Source of the DNA: Chitinophagaceae bacterium
GTDB taxonomy: Bacteria; Bacteroidota; Bacteroidia; Chitinophagales; Chitinophagaceae
DNA length: 64,000 nt
Reading direction: 5' to 3'
NCBI GenBank assembly: GCA_019745155.1
Contig: JAIETM010000007.1
Location: forward strand, 186,001-250,000
Below the pieces are notes generated by a model. That model searched no databases, was not told the origin of the DNA, and saw only the letters and a program-made list of their open reading frames with translations. Position numbers and translations under genes: made by a program. Below, piece by piece: positions 42,782-52,060 of this stretch. How positions within the stretch are numbered: the stretch's first letter is position 1; each line of letters opens with the position of its first letter.

Positions 42782-43633
42782 TTATTTTCTCAGTTCGATG
42801 ATGCGTTTATCCAGCTCTTGTCTGATTTCCGCATAATCAATCTTTTGCTTGGCTTTTTCATACCAATCGGCTGCTGTTTTCTTTTCTCCCTTCAGTTCAT
42901 AAACTTCGGCAAGATTGAAAATGGCATCCAGATTATTGGGTTCCAGTTTGGTAACAATCAAAAAACGCTCGATAGCTTTATCGTACTGTCCGCTGATCTT
43001 ACCACCCAGACCAAGAATCATCTGTCCGTAAGCATTATTTGGGTTCTTCTCTACTATCTGTCTGATTGGTAAAATTCCCTCCATCGGGTTGGAAGAAATA
43101 TTGCCCAGAATATAGCAGGCACCCAATCCAATCTTGCTGGAATCATTCGCAGGATTGATGCTTAGTGCTTTTTCAAATAACTCTTTGGCATTGCCGGCAA
43201 GCCATTGCTGGAGTGCCGGATTACCCGCTGTCATTAGCCTATCTAAATACAGACGGGCGGCAAAGGTGAGGCTTTTTTCAGAATTTTCCAACTTAGCAGC
43301 AGATCCAGTATAGATGGCATAGGGCTCAAATGCTTTTACGGAATCAGACCAAAAGCGCGCTAATTGATGGTAAGTATGAATTTGCTGGTCCTTTACATCG
43401 CCTCTTTTCACCTCATTCTCCAGCTTCGTAATGGCCATTGACTGAGAACTGCTCAGATTTTTCTTGTATTCAGCAAGAATTGCCTCGTCGGTTAGACTGT
43501 GATTGTCAGTGTGTTGCGCTGATTGGGTTGGGGCATTGCCACGCTTAGCAGGTGGAACTGTATTACCAAAGAAGTAGAGGAGTACAAATAATAAGAATCC
43601 GCCACCAACCAGAAAGTATTGTTGTTTTTTCAC
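42782..43633 (-). CDS. Membrane-anchored TPR protein
   Basis: One N-terminal membrane segment (about 6-24, GGGFLLFVLLYFF), then a soluble part with tetratricopeptide repeats in the second half: FEKALSINPANDSSKIGLGA, YDKAIERFLIVTKLEPNNLD and AIFNLAEVYELKGEKKTAAD. The part outside the membrane is probably periplasmic. Such proteins scaffold complexes; no partner is evident. Followed downstream by the mS38-like gene, and 19 bp after the HU-type gene. Confidence 0.85.
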   Translation of the reverse strand: MKKQQYFLVGGGFLLFVLLYFFGNTVPPAKRGNAPTQSAQHTDNHSLTDEAILAEYKKNLSSSQSMAITKLENEVKRGDVKDQQIHTYHQLARFWSDSVKAFEPYAIYTGSAAKLENSEKSLTFAARLYLDRLMTAGNPALQQWLAGNAKELFEKALSINPANDSSKIGLGACYILGNISSNPMEGILPIRQIVEKNPNNAYGQMILGLGGKISGQYDKAIERFLIVTKLEPNNLDAIFNLAEVYELKGEKKTAADWYEKAKQKIDYAEIRQELDKRIIELRK

Positions 43634-43652
43634 TTATGCCGTTTGCGCAAAT

Positions 43653-43943
43653 TTATTCGCTACGGCGTTTGCTTTTCACTTCGCTGACAAATTCTTTTGC
43701 TGGCTTGAACGCAGGGATATAATGTTCAGGGATTTCTACCGCAATATTCTTCTTGATATTACGACCGATTTTGGCTGCGCGCTTCTTAGTAATAAAGCTG
43801 CCAAAGCCCCTGATATAGATATTCTGCCCATTGGCAAGACTTTCTTTTACTTCTTTGAACATTGTTTCCAATGTAACAAGTACGTCTACCTTAGGAATAC
43901 CCGTTTTGTCAGAGATTTGATTGATGAGATCCGACTTGCGCAT
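43653..43943 (-). CDS. HU/IHF-family DNA-binding protein
   Basis: Nucleoid protein that bends DNA. MRKSDLINQISDKTGIPKVDV begins the helical dimerisation part; GFGSFITKKRAAKIGRN is the family signature; the beta-arm region contains IPEHYIPAFKPAKEF, where the Pro at the arm tip intercalates DNA. 96 aa, normal. First gene of a minus-strand group with the TPR gene; 229 bp of AT-rich DNA separate it from divergent mutY. Confidence 0.95.
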   Translation of the reverse strand: MRKSDLINQISDKTGIPKVDVLVTLETMFKEVKESLANGQNIYIRGFGSFITKKRAAKIGRNIKKNIAVEIPEHYIPAFKPAKEFVSEVKSKRRSE

Positions 43944-44172
43944 AGTAGGGTTATTTTTGTTTACTGTATCTGATCAGGATACAACTTAAAATAAAACAAA
44001 TAGTTTGAAAAAAGCAAATAAAATGGGCAAATTATTTTAAATGTTACTAGTTGATTGTTAGCCCCTTCAGAAAGTATTACGGCAAATAATGCCCTCTTTT
44101 GTGTAAAAAATTTGTCGCATATTTCAACAAGTCTTGCCAGCACAGTTGTTATTTGCAAGTTGATATCACCCA

Positions 44173-45243
44173 ATGAAAAAAAGAATCGCCCCAGCTTTAT
44201 TAGCATGGCACGAAACCGAGAATAAGCGCGAAATGCCCTGGAAAGGGGAAAAAGACCCTTATAAGGTCTGGCTAAGTGAGGTTATTCTGCAGCAAACAAG
44301 GGTGGAGCAAGGGCTTGACTACTATCTCCGTTTTATCAAAAAGTACCCAACCTTGGAAAAACTAGCCAAAGCTAAGGACGAAGACGTGTTTAAGCTTTGG
44401 GAGGGATTGGGTTATTATAGTCGATGCAAAAACCTGCTTTTCACTGCCCGCTTTATTCAGCAGGAGTTAAAGGGGCATTTCCCGGATAATTATGCTAATC
44501 TCTTGCAACTCAAAGGCGTAGGGCCATATACAGCTGCAGCCATTGCTTCATTTGTCTTCAACCAACCTCATGCTGTTGTTGACGGAAATGTGTTTCGGGT
44601 TCTATCCAGGGTTTTTGGTATCAATACAGCTATCGACAGTACTGCGGGCAAACAAATCTTTGCCGAGTTAGCAGAAGCACAGTTAGATACCAAACAGCCC
44701 GGTTTGTACAATCAGGCTATCATGGATCTGGGTGCAACTGTATGTAAGCCCTTTCTTCCAACCTGCGATCATTGTCCATTGCAAAAAATTTGTACAGCTT
44801 ATGCTACTGGTACCGTTCATAAGTTGCCTGTAAAAGAGAAAAAATTGCAAAAGAAACGTCGATGGTTTTATTATTTCATTTTGGAGCATGAAGGCAAATG
44901 GATGGTGAGCAAACGCGGTGCTGGTGATATTTGGGAAAACTTGAATGAGTTTATGCTGATTGAAAGCGAGTCGGCTCAGACATGGTCTGACAATGCCATT
45001 CAATCTCTGTTGAAAGAGCAACTAGGCATTCAGAAAGCTGAGATAGTCAGCATTTCAGCTGAACAGCGTCAGTTACTAACGCATCAGGAAATCAGGGGGC
45101 AGTTTATGCATGTTCGCTTAAAATCAGTACCCAAATCTTTGCAAAATCAGCAATGGCAGACAATTAAAGCGATTCGAAAGCTGAGTTTTCCCAAGTTTAT
45201 TACGCAGTATCTCGATAATCGGGAAAAACTGCTCTTCCCTTAA
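44173..45243 (+). CDS. mutY: A/G-specific adenine glycosylase MutY
   Basis: Removes adenine mispaired with 8-oxoguanine. Catalytic Glu36 (SEVILQQTRVE) and Asp137 (VVDGNVFRVLSR), the HhH motif LKGVGPYTAAAI, and a [4Fe-4S] cluster ligand set Cys191, 198, 201 and 207 with the exact C-x6-C-x2-C-x5-C spacing. A C-terminal NUDIX-like 8-oxoG recognition domain (about 225-356) follows. 356 aa, normal. Just upstream of ssb. Confidence 0.97.
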   Translation: MKKRIAPALLAWHETENKREMPWKGEKDPYKVWLSEVILQQTRVEQGLDYYLRFIKKYPTLEKLAKAKDEDVFKLWEGLGYYSRCKNLLFTARFIQQELKGHFPDNYANLLQLKGVGPYTAAAIASFVFNQPHAVVDGNVFRVLSRVFGINTAIDSTAGKQIFAELAEAQLDTKQPGLYNQAIMDLGATVCKPFLPTCDHCPLQKICTAYATGTVHKLPVKEKKLQKKRRWFYYFILEHEGKWMVSKRGAGDIWENLNEFMLIESESAQTWSDNAIQSLLKEQLGIQKAEIVSISAEQRQLLTHQEIRGQFMHVRLKSVPKSLQNQQWQTIKAIRKLSFPKFITQYLDNREKLLFP

Positions 45244-45333
45244 AACAGGAAGTTTTTAGGCAGATTGTGCAGATGATTAAAAAAGGCTAATTTTAAGAAC
45301 GACAAATTCATCTGTGGTCTAAAAACCAATTTT

Positions 45334-45765
45334 ATGAGAGGCGTTAATCGAGTAATGTTGATAGGCAATCTGGGTAAAGATCCTGATGTACAACACCTGG
45401 AGGGCAATATCGCTGTGGCGAAGTTTCCATTGGCAACAACAGAAACGTATAAAGACAGATCTGGTAAACTGGTTTCTCAAACAGAATGGCATACGGTTGT
45501 CTTGTGGCGCGGACTAGCAGAATTAGCGCAGAAATACTTGCATAAAGGCAGCCTGATTTACGTAGAAGGTCGTTTACGTACCAGAAGTTGGGATGATAAA
45601 GAAGGCAATAAAAAATTTGCAACTGAAGTGGTTGGCGATAATCTGATTATGCTGGATAAGCGAGGTGATGGAACACATCATGGCGGTGCTACCGAGGGAA
45701 TGGATGGTTACACCGGAGATGATGCACCACCTTTAGGCGATGCTGGCGAAAGCCTTCCATTCTAG
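45334..45765 (+). CDS. ssb: Single-stranded DNA-binding protein
   Basis: OB-fold protein: NRVMLIGNLGKDPDVQHLEG, then TEWHTVVLWRGLAELAQKYL, KGSLIYVEGRLRTRSW. A short linker leads to the acidic tip ESLPF, which recruits repair and replication partners. 143 aa. The gene order ssb-gldE-gldD is a familiar Bacteroidota arrangement. A TAATTTTA element at 45288-45295 could be part of its promoter. Confidence 0.96.
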   Translation: MRGVNRVMLIGNLGKDPDVQHLEGNIAVAKFPLATTETYKDRSGKLVSQTEWHTVVLWRGLAELAQKYLHKGSLIYVEGRLRTRSWDDKEGNKKFATEVVGDNLIMLDKRGDGTHHGGATEGMDGYTGDDAPPLGDAGESLPF

Positions 45766-45818
45766 TATAGGGTACAGCTGTATTTTTGTATCCTGTTTTT
45801 TCACCAAACACCTCGATT

Positions 45819-47165
45819 TTGGACGATCACTCGGTTATTACATCAAATTATTTAACACAGCTACTGTATGTAGCCATAGATACACAGGGTACCACCATGT
45901 TGGTACTCTTGCTATTTGTACTCTTGTTCTTATCCTTTGTTTTGTCAGGATCAGAAGTGGCTTTTTTCTCACTTACCTATAAAGACATCAATCTCCTGAA
46001 AACAAAGGAGCAGCCTGCGCTGCGCAGAATTGTAGATTTACTGGAAGCACCTAAAACATTACTGGCGTCCTTATTAATCGCTAACAGCTTTGTGAACGTG
46101 GGCATCATTATTATTTCGAATGTGCTCATTGATAATGTAATTGAATTCGAAAGGTTTAATGCAGTATGGGTGGAGTTTCTTATCAAAGTATTGGCTGTAA
46201 CATTTATGCTCGTACTTTTTGGAGAGGTGATGCCTAAAGTACTGGCCACACAAAACAATATTCGCTTTGCAAAAGACTTTGGTGGTATTGTACAAGTTAT
46301 CGCTTATGCAACCGCAGGTATGAGTAGGTGGTTGGTGAAATACTCAGATATTATTGAAAAGAAATTGGCTGATAAGCGAAGTGCCTCATACAGTTTAGAA
46401 GAACTGGATCATGCGATTGATATCACCAGCGATACAACTGCATCCGAGAAGGAGAAGAATATTTTAAAAGGCATTGTTAAGTTTGGCAATATTGCTGTGA
46501 AGCAAATCATGCGTGCAAGATTGGATGTGCATGGTGTTGAGTACGACAGTTCATTTGATTCTTTGGTGAAAGCTGTAGCAGATCTCAACTATAGCCGATT
46601 GCCGGTGTACAAAGATGATCTGGATGAAGTGGTGGGCATCATTCATACAAAGGACTTGCTACCTTATTTAGAGCAACCTGCAGATTTTGATTGGCATAAA
46701 TTGATGCGTCAACCTTATTTCGTGCATGAGCAAAAGATGATTGAGGATTTGCTGAAAGATTTTCAGCAGAAGCGTATTCACTTTGCGGTAGTTGTAGATG
46801 AGTTTGGTGGTACCAGCGGTATTGTAACACTGGAGGATATTCTGGAAGAAATTATTGGTGATATCCGCGATGAGTTTGACGAAGAAGAATTGGGCTACAA
46901 GAAAATTGATGATACCAATTTCATTTTCGAAGGCCGTTGCATGATCTATGATGTCTGCAAAATCATGGAGATGCCCCTTGATACTTTTGATGGTGTTAAA
47001 GGTGATAGCGATTCCATAGCCGGCTTGATTTTGGAGATAGCGGGAGAAATACCTGCACAAGGGGCGATTGTGCCTAGTGGCGATTTTGAGTTTACGGTCT
47101 TGGAGGTGGAGAAAAACCGCATCCAAAAAATTAAGGTTTCCATACAACGTCAAGCCGAATCATGA
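45819..47165 (+). CDS. gldE: GldE, CNNM/CorC-type gliding-associated membrane protein
   Basis: Gliding-motility-associated member of the DUF21/CBS/CorC family. A DUF21 membrane domain (about 25-190, including FVLSGSEVAFFSLTYKDI), a CBS pair (about 200-330, with SRLPVYKDDLDEVVGIIHTK and VVVDEFGGTSGIVTLEDILE), and a C-terminal CorC/HlyC domain (about 345-430, GDSDSIAGLILEIAGEIP). The start is unsure: TTG at 45819 fits, while TTG at 45786 overlaps a possible TAnnTTTG element (45781-45788) and the ATG at 45897 would cut close to the first helix. The stop overlaps gldD by 4 bp. Confidence 0.88.
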   Translation: MDDHSVITSNYLTQLLYVAIDTQGTTMLVLLLFVLLFLSFVLSGSEVAFFSLTYKDINLLKTKEQPALRRIVDLLEAPKTLLASLLIANSFVNVGIIIISNVLIDNVIEFERFNAVWVEFLIKVLAVTFMLVLFGEVMPKVLATQNNIRFAKDFGGIVQVIAYATAGMSRWLVKYSDIIEKKLADKRSASYSLEELDHAIDITSDTTASEKEKNILKGIVKFGNIAVKQIMRARLDVHGVEYDSSFDSLVKAVADLNYSRLPVYKDDLDEVVGIIHTKDLLPYLEQPADFDWHKLMRQPYFVHEQKMIEDLLKDFQQKRIHFAVVVDEFGGTSGIVTLEDILEEIIGDIRDEFDEEELGYKKIDDTNFIFEGRCMIYDVCKIMEMPLDTFDGVKGDSDSIAGLILEIAGEIPAQGAIVPSGDFEFTVLEVEKNRIQKIKVSIQRQAES

Positions 47166-47755
47166 GGGTAGATTTGCGCATGCGCTTTTTGATTCTGGCA
47201 GTCGTTTTTCTAATGGCTTGTAACAGCAGTTATACGCCGAGGCCACGAGGCTATTTTGCTATTGATTTTCCTGAGCGGGCATACCAGGTTTTCGATCAGC
47301 CAGGCTTCCCTTATAGGTTTGAATATCCTGTATACGCAAAAGTGTTACGCGATACTTCCTTCTTCGGCGAAGCCACAGAAAATCCATGGTGGATCAATAT
47401 TGATTTTCCGCAGTTTGGCGGTAAAATTCATATCAGTTACAAAGCCATCGGTAATAACCAGCTCAATAGATTGGTGAATGATGCTTTTGTCATGACCAAT
47501 AAACACAACCTCAAAGCCTATTCAATTGAAGATTCGCTGATGCGTAATCCTGCAGGAGTAGCAGGTGTTTATTTCAAAGTGGGAGGAGATGTGGCCACTG
47601 CACATCAATTCTTTCTAACTGATTCTACAAGACATTTTCTGCGTGGTGCGCTCTATTTTGATGCCACACCTAATGAAGACTCATTGCGGCCTGTAAATGC
47701 TTTTCTCCAGGCAGAGATGAAACACTTGATTCAGACATTTCGCTGGAAACAATAA
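47162..47755 (+). CDS. gldD: GldD gliding-motility lipoprotein
   Basis: Lipoprotein of the GldD family, essential for gliding in Flavobacterium. Lipobox LMAC (about residue 20), then the family core YTPRPRGYFAIDFPERAYQ and PWWINIDFPQFGGKIHISYK. 197 aa. ATGA overlap with gldE implies translational coupling. A second ATG at 47180 (MRFLIL) would also leave a good signal peptide. Confidence 0.9.
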   Translation: MRVDLRMRFLILAVVFLMACNSSYTPRPRGYFAIDFPERAYQVFDQPGFPYRFEYPVYAKVLRDTSFFGEATENPWWINIDFPQFGGKIHISYKAIGNNQLNRLVNDAFVMTNKHNLKAYSIEDSLMRNPAGVAGVYFKVGGDVATAHQFFLTDSTRHFLRGALYFDATPNEDSLRPVNAFLQAEMKHLIQTFRWKQ

Positions 47756-47779
47756 GCCACCCTGTAAACACAGGATGGC
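47754..47779 (+). terminator. Possible weak terminator after gldD
   Basis: AGCCACCCTGT, loop AAAC, ACAGGATGGCT pairs with one C-A mismatch and overlaps the gldD stop. No T-run follows, so termination is uncertain; it may simply protect the mRNA end. Confidence 0.35.
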
Positions 47780-47931
47780 TAAGGCAAACACTGATCAACC
47801 CTTTAGGGCATTCAGTCACATGTAGTACGCAGTTGCTGTGTCTATGTTACAAGCGTATATGTTAATCTTTTGTTTGCACAGACTGCGCATAGCGCCTGCT
47901 TTGCTTGTATCTTCGTGAGAATCCCGCATAT

Positions 47932-48513
47932 ATGATAGCAATTGATAATAAGCTGATCAGCGATGAAGTGGTTGAAGAGCAGTTTGTCTGTGATCTTGCC
48001 AAGTGCAAGGGTGGCTGCTGCGAAGATGGTGATGCCGGTGCGCCACTGGAAGATTGGGAGAAAAAAAAGCTGGATGAATTCTATACAACCATTCAGCCTT
48101 ACATGACTGCAGCAGGTATTGCAGAAGTACGCAAGCAAGGCAAGTATATCTACGATAATGAATTTGGTTGGGTAACACCTACTATCAATGGTGGTATATG
48201 TGCTTACGGTAAAAAAGATGATTCCGGCACTATTCTGTGTGCTGTTGAACAGGCGTATAATGATGGCAAATTGGATTGGAAAAAGCCTATTAGCTGTCAT
48301 TTATTCCCAATCAAGATTTCCAGAAGTGAGCTTGATCCTGATATGGAATATGTGAATTATGAACCAAGAGAAGATTTGTGTAGAGCCGCTTGTAAGCTGG
48401 GTACGAAATTGAAAGTACCTGTTTATCAATTTTTGAAAGATGCCCTGATCAGAAAATATGGGCAGGAGTTTTACGATACATTATCTGCTACTGCAGTCCA
48501 CATGAAAAAATAA
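47932..48513 (+). CDS. DUF3109-family Cys-rich protein
   Basis: Cytoplasmic protein of the DUF3109 family, proposed to bind iron or zinc through conserved Cys. Seen: CDLAKCKGGCCEDGDAGAPL, then GGICAYGKKD, ILCAVEQAYNDGKLDWKKPISCHLFPIK and LCRAACKLG. The ATG at 47932 (MIAIDNKLI) is chosen over an upstream TTG. 193 aa. Ends 3 bp before lutB and is probably co-transcribed. Function unknown. Confidence 0.88.
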   Translation: MIAIDNKLISDEVVEEQFVCDLAKCKGGCCEDGDAGAPLEDWEKKKLDEFYTTIQPYMTAAGIAEVRKQGKYIYDNEFGWVTPTINGGICAYGKKDDSGTILCAVEQAYNDGKLDWKKPISCHLFPIKISRSELDPDMEYVNYEPREDLCRAACKLGTKLKVPVYQFLKDALIRKYGQEFYDTLSATAVHMKK

Positions 48514-48516
48514 ACC

Positions 48517-49896
48517 ATGCGATCCACAGCTGCATCCTTTATTGCCAAGAGTACGATTAAAGCGCCCGATCTGGAACATCGACGTAAAATCAATTTCAAT
48601 ATTGGTAAGTACAATGCTACCGTGCCTTTGGGTAAACAACAGTTTACAGATGTAATGGCTGCACGTGAACAGGCAAAAAATATTAAGTGGGAAGCAGTAG
48701 AGCATCTCGATAAATATCTTCTACAGTTTGAAGAACAGATCACGAAGCGTGGTGCCAAAGTGCTTTGGGCTGAAACCACAGAAGAAGCACAGGAACATAT
48801 TGGCAGGATATGTGCAGCTAAGAATTGCAAGACTTTGGTGAAGAGCAAGAGTATGGTGACAGAGGAAATTCACCTCAACGATTATCTTGAAGCTGCAGGT
48901 ATTGAAAGTGTTGAAACAGATTTGGGTGAATACATTCAGCAATTGGATGGTGAACCGCCTTACCATATTGTAACGCCTGCCATGCACAAAAGCAAGGAAG
49001 ATGTCGCCCGATTGTTTGCACATAAGTTGGGAACAGATCCCGCAGCTACACCTGAGCAGCTTACGCTGGTGGCTCGTCAGAAGCTACGTGAAAAATATGT
49101 TCAAGCAGAAGTAGGTGTAACCGGTGCCAATTTTATGATTGCAGATATTGGTGCTATTGCAGTAACTGAAAACGAAGGCAATGCCCGATTAAGTTGTGCC
49201 TGGCCTAAGACACATATTGTAATAGTGGGTATCGAGAAAATGATTCCTTCTTTGCAAGACTTAGCGCTATTTTGGCCTTTGCTCTCCACATTTGGAACTG
49301 GACAAAAAGTAACCGTGTATAATACCATCATCTCTGGCCCGCGTCAAGAAAATGAAACCGATGGCCCTGAAGAGATGTATGTGATACTGCTGGATAACGG
49401 CAGAACGAATTTGTTGGCTAAGCCACAGGCTAGAGAGGCGCTTTATTGTATTCGCTGTGGTGCATGCCTGAATGCTTGTCCCGTTTACAAGAATATTGGT
49501 GGGCATAGTTATGAGACTACGTATAGCGGTCCAATTGGTAAAGTAATCACACCGCATCTAAAGCCTATGAATGATTACCAACACTTAAGCTATGCTTCTA
49601 GCCTATGTGGTAATTGTACAGAGGTTTGTCCGGTTAGAATTAATCTCCATGAGATTTTATTGGACAACAGGCATGAAGCAGTAGTGGAAGGAAATAGTTC
49701 CATTACTGAACGTGTTGCCTGGAAAGCATGGAAAGCTGCCAGCATGAATCGTATGATGATGAATATGGGTAATGGACAGTTAAAGAACTGGGTGGTGAAT
49801 AAGGTATTCAAAGGTTGGACTACCCATCGCGCTGAGTTGGACTTTAGTCAGCAGACTTTCAATCAGCTTTGGCGAAACAGAAAACAGTCTCAATAG
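48517..49896 (+). CDS. lutB: LutB-like iron-sulfur protein (L-lactate utilisation)
   Basis: Subunit of the LutABC L-lactate oxidation system. N-terminal LUD-like domain (AEVGVTGANFMIADIGAIAVTENEGN is the signature), then two 4Fe-4S motifs, CIRCGACLNACPVY (about 312) and CGNCTEVCPV (about 365), and a C-terminal DUF3390-type tail. 459 aa, normal. lutA and lutC are not in the window; the gene upstream is DUF3109 and the next is a deacetylase-fold protein. Confidence 0.9.
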   Translation: MRSTAASFIAKSTIKAPDLEHRRKINFNIGKYNATVPLGKQQFTDVMAAREQAKNIKWEAVEHLDKYLLQFEEQITKRGAKVLWAETTEEAQEHIGRICAAKNCKTLVKSKSMVTEEIHLNDYLEAAGIESVETDLGEYIQQLDGEPPYHIVTPAMHKSKEDVARLFAHKLGTDPAATPEQLTLVARQKLREKYVQAEVGVTGANFMIADIGAIAVTENEGNARLSCAWPKTHIVIVGIEKMIPSLQDLALFWPLLSTFGTGQKVTVYNTIISGPRQENETDGPEEMYVILLDNGRTNLLAKPQAREALYCIRCGACLNACPVYKNIGGHSYETTYSGPIGKVITPHLKPMNDYQHLSYASSLCGNCTEVCPVRINLHEILLDNRHEAVVEGNSSITERVAWKAWKAASMNRMMMNMGNGQLKNWVVNKVFKGWTTHRAELDFSQQTFNQLWRNRKQSQ

Positions 49897-49897
49897 A

Positions 49898-51169
49898 TTG
49901 GTTCTGTATGCAACTCATATTAGTGAGCGGTTACGCTACATCGTGCAAACATTGTTTGGTGATGGATGTGTGATAACTGATTCAATAAGTGTCTATCAAC
50001 AGACAATAGGCTTCCATATTAATTATTCAGATGAAATTTTCGCTATTGATGGTTGCCACATTCAACCGCATGGTTTATTAAATGAAAAAGGTATTCGTGC
50101 GCAAAATATTCATCTAGCACAATGGATGCATCTGCCAATTTTCTTTCCTACAGCCGGACAAATTCCATTCGACATTTTTGCTGCAGCTTTTTATTTGATC
50201 AGCAGGTATGAAGAATATCTTCCTTTTGAAGTTGATTCACTCGGTCGTTTTCCGCATTCAGCCAGTTTGGCTAGTCGTGCTGGATTCTTACATCGCCCAT
50301 TAATCAATGAGTGGTTATTACAATGGAAAAAACTATTTCCGGAGTTGCAGTTGCAGCAAACTGCTTTTCAATTTCAGCCAACTTATGATGTAGATATTGC
50401 TTATGCTTATAAAGGCAAACCGTTTAGGATACAGTTGGTCAACATTTTTAGATCGCTGACACGTGCTGATTGGGATGCAGTATCAACACAATGGTTGGTT
50501 TGGAAAGGCGGGCAGCAAGATCCTTTTGATCAAAAAGATTGGTTTAGCAGCTTGCATCATCCTCAATGGCAACCCTTGTATTTTCTATTAGCTGCAAAGC
50601 AGCGATCCGAACTTGATAAGCAGGTTGATAGAAATGCGCAAGCGGCTTACTTGCAAGATATTGATGCAAATCAAGTTGGGCTTCATTCTTCTTCTCAGGC
50701 ATTTCATGCTGCAGATATTTGGCGAGAAGAGGTTCAGTTTTTGTCTGCAAAATTGAACAGAGCTATTCGAAAGAACAGACAACATTATTTATTGCTCTCT
50801 TTACCTAAAACTTATCAGGAGCTAATTGATTTGGGTATTGATGAGGACTATTCTATGGGTTATTCTACGGCCAATGGATTCAGGGCTTCATATGCCCAGC
50901 CGTTCTATTGGTATGATTTGTCTAAGGAGCAGATCACAAGTTTGAAACTATTTCCATTCGTATGTATGGATAGTACTTGTATTTTTCAGTTGCAGCTATC
51001 TCCTGTAGAAACTTTACAGGAGTATTATTCCTATTTGCAAAAAATACAACAAGTGCACGGCTATTTTGCAATTGTGATACACCCACATTTGTGTATCAGT
51101 TCGCCATTTTTTGAAGGATATCGCCAGGCTTATACAAAATTATTACAGCGAGCAACTAAGACTTCTTGA
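49898..51169 (+). CDS. DUF7033/polysaccharide-deacetylase-fold protein, catalytic motifs weak
   Basis: Resembles Bacteroidota polysaccharide-deacetylase-like proteins with an N-terminal DUF7033-type region: YATHISERLRYI, then PFDIFAAAFYLISRYEEYLPF and GRFPHSASLA. The later part has PTYDVDIAYAYKGK (position of the TxDD motif), GLHSSSQAF (position of GLHPS-type motif) and RQHYLLLSLPKTYQELIDLGIDEDY. The expected metal-binding HxxxH is not evident, so catalysis is uncertain. Starts with TTG one base after the lutB stop; its end overlaps the convergent transporter gene by 14 bp. Confidence 0.65.
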   Translation: MVLYATHISERLRYIVQTLFGDGCVITDSISVYQQTIGFHINYSDEIFAIDGCHIQPHGLLNEKGIRAQNIHLAQWMHLPIFFPTAGQIPFDIFAAAFYLISRYEEYLPFEVDSLGRFPHSASLASRAGFLHRPLINEWLLQWKKLFPELQLQQTAFQFQPTYDVDIAYAYKGKPFRIQLVNIFRSLTRADWDAVSTQWLVWKGGQQDPFDQKDWFSSLHHPQWQPLYFLLAAKQRSELDKQVDRNAQAAYLQDIDANQVGLHSSSQAFHAADIWREEVQFLSAKLNRAIRKNRQHYLLLSLPKTYQELIDLGIDEDYSMGYSTANGFRASYAQPFYWYDLSKEQITSLKLFPFVCMDSTCIFQLQLSPVETLQEYYSYLQKIQQVHGYFAIVIHPHLCISSPFFEGYRQAYTKLLQRATKTS

Positions 51170-52055
51170 GGTTTCTATTTACCAGGTACACGCCAAATAG
51201 GGTAATTAATGAGCCGATGATTAATTGTATGCTGATGTGTTCATCTAGTAAAATGCTACCAATTACAATGGCTACAATCGGATTGATGTATGCATACAAT
51301 GCAGCCACGCCGGGATGCAGGTGCTTCATGGTATAGATAAAGGCAATAATGGCGAAGATGGATCCGGCACCAATCAAGTAGGCAATCACAGCCCATGAAA
51401 CTGCAGGTATATCCATCAATGGAATATGTCCGCCAGGGATAAACGATAATCCGAAAATCAGGAATGAGCTGAAGAACATCTGCCAGCCCATACCGAAGTA
51501 GGGATTTATTTTTACCGTTTGTCTGGAAATCATAATAGTGCTGATGCTCCACGATAACATCGCAATCAGGGCAAGACAAATACCGAATGCATAGCCTTCA
51601 GGATGTTTGGCAAAAGCGTTTTCGTAAAAGACCACAGTAATGCCGGCAATACCGAGAACAATACCTAATAAGGATAGTAGATTGAGTTGCTTTGATTTGA
51701 AGTAGAAATGTTCGATCAACACTACACATAGTGGGTACAATGCGCCAATCAAAGCTGCAAGTCCGCTTGAAATGTATTGTAAACTCCAGGTGCTAAGACC
51801 ATTGGCAAGTACAAAAGTGAAAATACTAAGCACGAAAAGTTGTACTAACTGCTTTTTGCCAGGAATAGCTTCCCCTTTCAACAAGAAAAAACCCAGAAAT
51901 AAACTGCCACCAATGAATTGACGAATACTAGCCAATTCTAAAGGCGGTAAAGTAGATACACCAAACTTCATCGCTACCCAGGTTGTGCCCCAGAGCAAGC
52001 TGGTAGCTGCAAGTGCGAAATAAGCGAGTCGGTTGGTTGTATTGGGTTGGGTCAA
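51156..52055 (-). CDS. EamA/DMT-family transporter
   Basis: Drug/metabolite-type inner-membrane exporter or permease with about ten helices arranged as two EamA repeats: LLWGTTWVAMKFGVSTLPPLEL opens repeat one and LSWSISTIMISRQTVKI repeat two, which ends near LHPGVAALYAYINPIVAIVIG. 299 aa, normal. The start is TTG at 52055, only 5 bp after the purH stop. Substrate unknown. Confidence 0.9.
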   Translation of the reverse strand: MTQPNTTNRLAYFALAATSLLWGTTWVAMKFGVSTLPPLELASIRQFIGGSLFLGFFLLKGEAIPGKKQLVQLFVLSIFTFVLANGLSTWSLQYISSGLAALIGALYPLCVVLIEHFYFKSKQLNLLSLLGIVLGIAGITVVFYENAFAKHPEGYAFGICLALIAMLSWSISTIMISRQTVKINPYFGMGWQMFFSSFLIFGLSFIPGGHIPLMDIPAVSWAVIAYLIGAGSIFAIIAFIYTMKHLHPGVAALYAYINPIVAIVIGSILLDEHISIQLIIGSLITLFGVYLVNRNLKKS

Positions 52056-52060
52056 TCTAT

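Noticed and set aside
46668-47153. 161-codon minus-strand ORF
   Set aside because: Antisense to the gldE CBS/CorC region; no family features.
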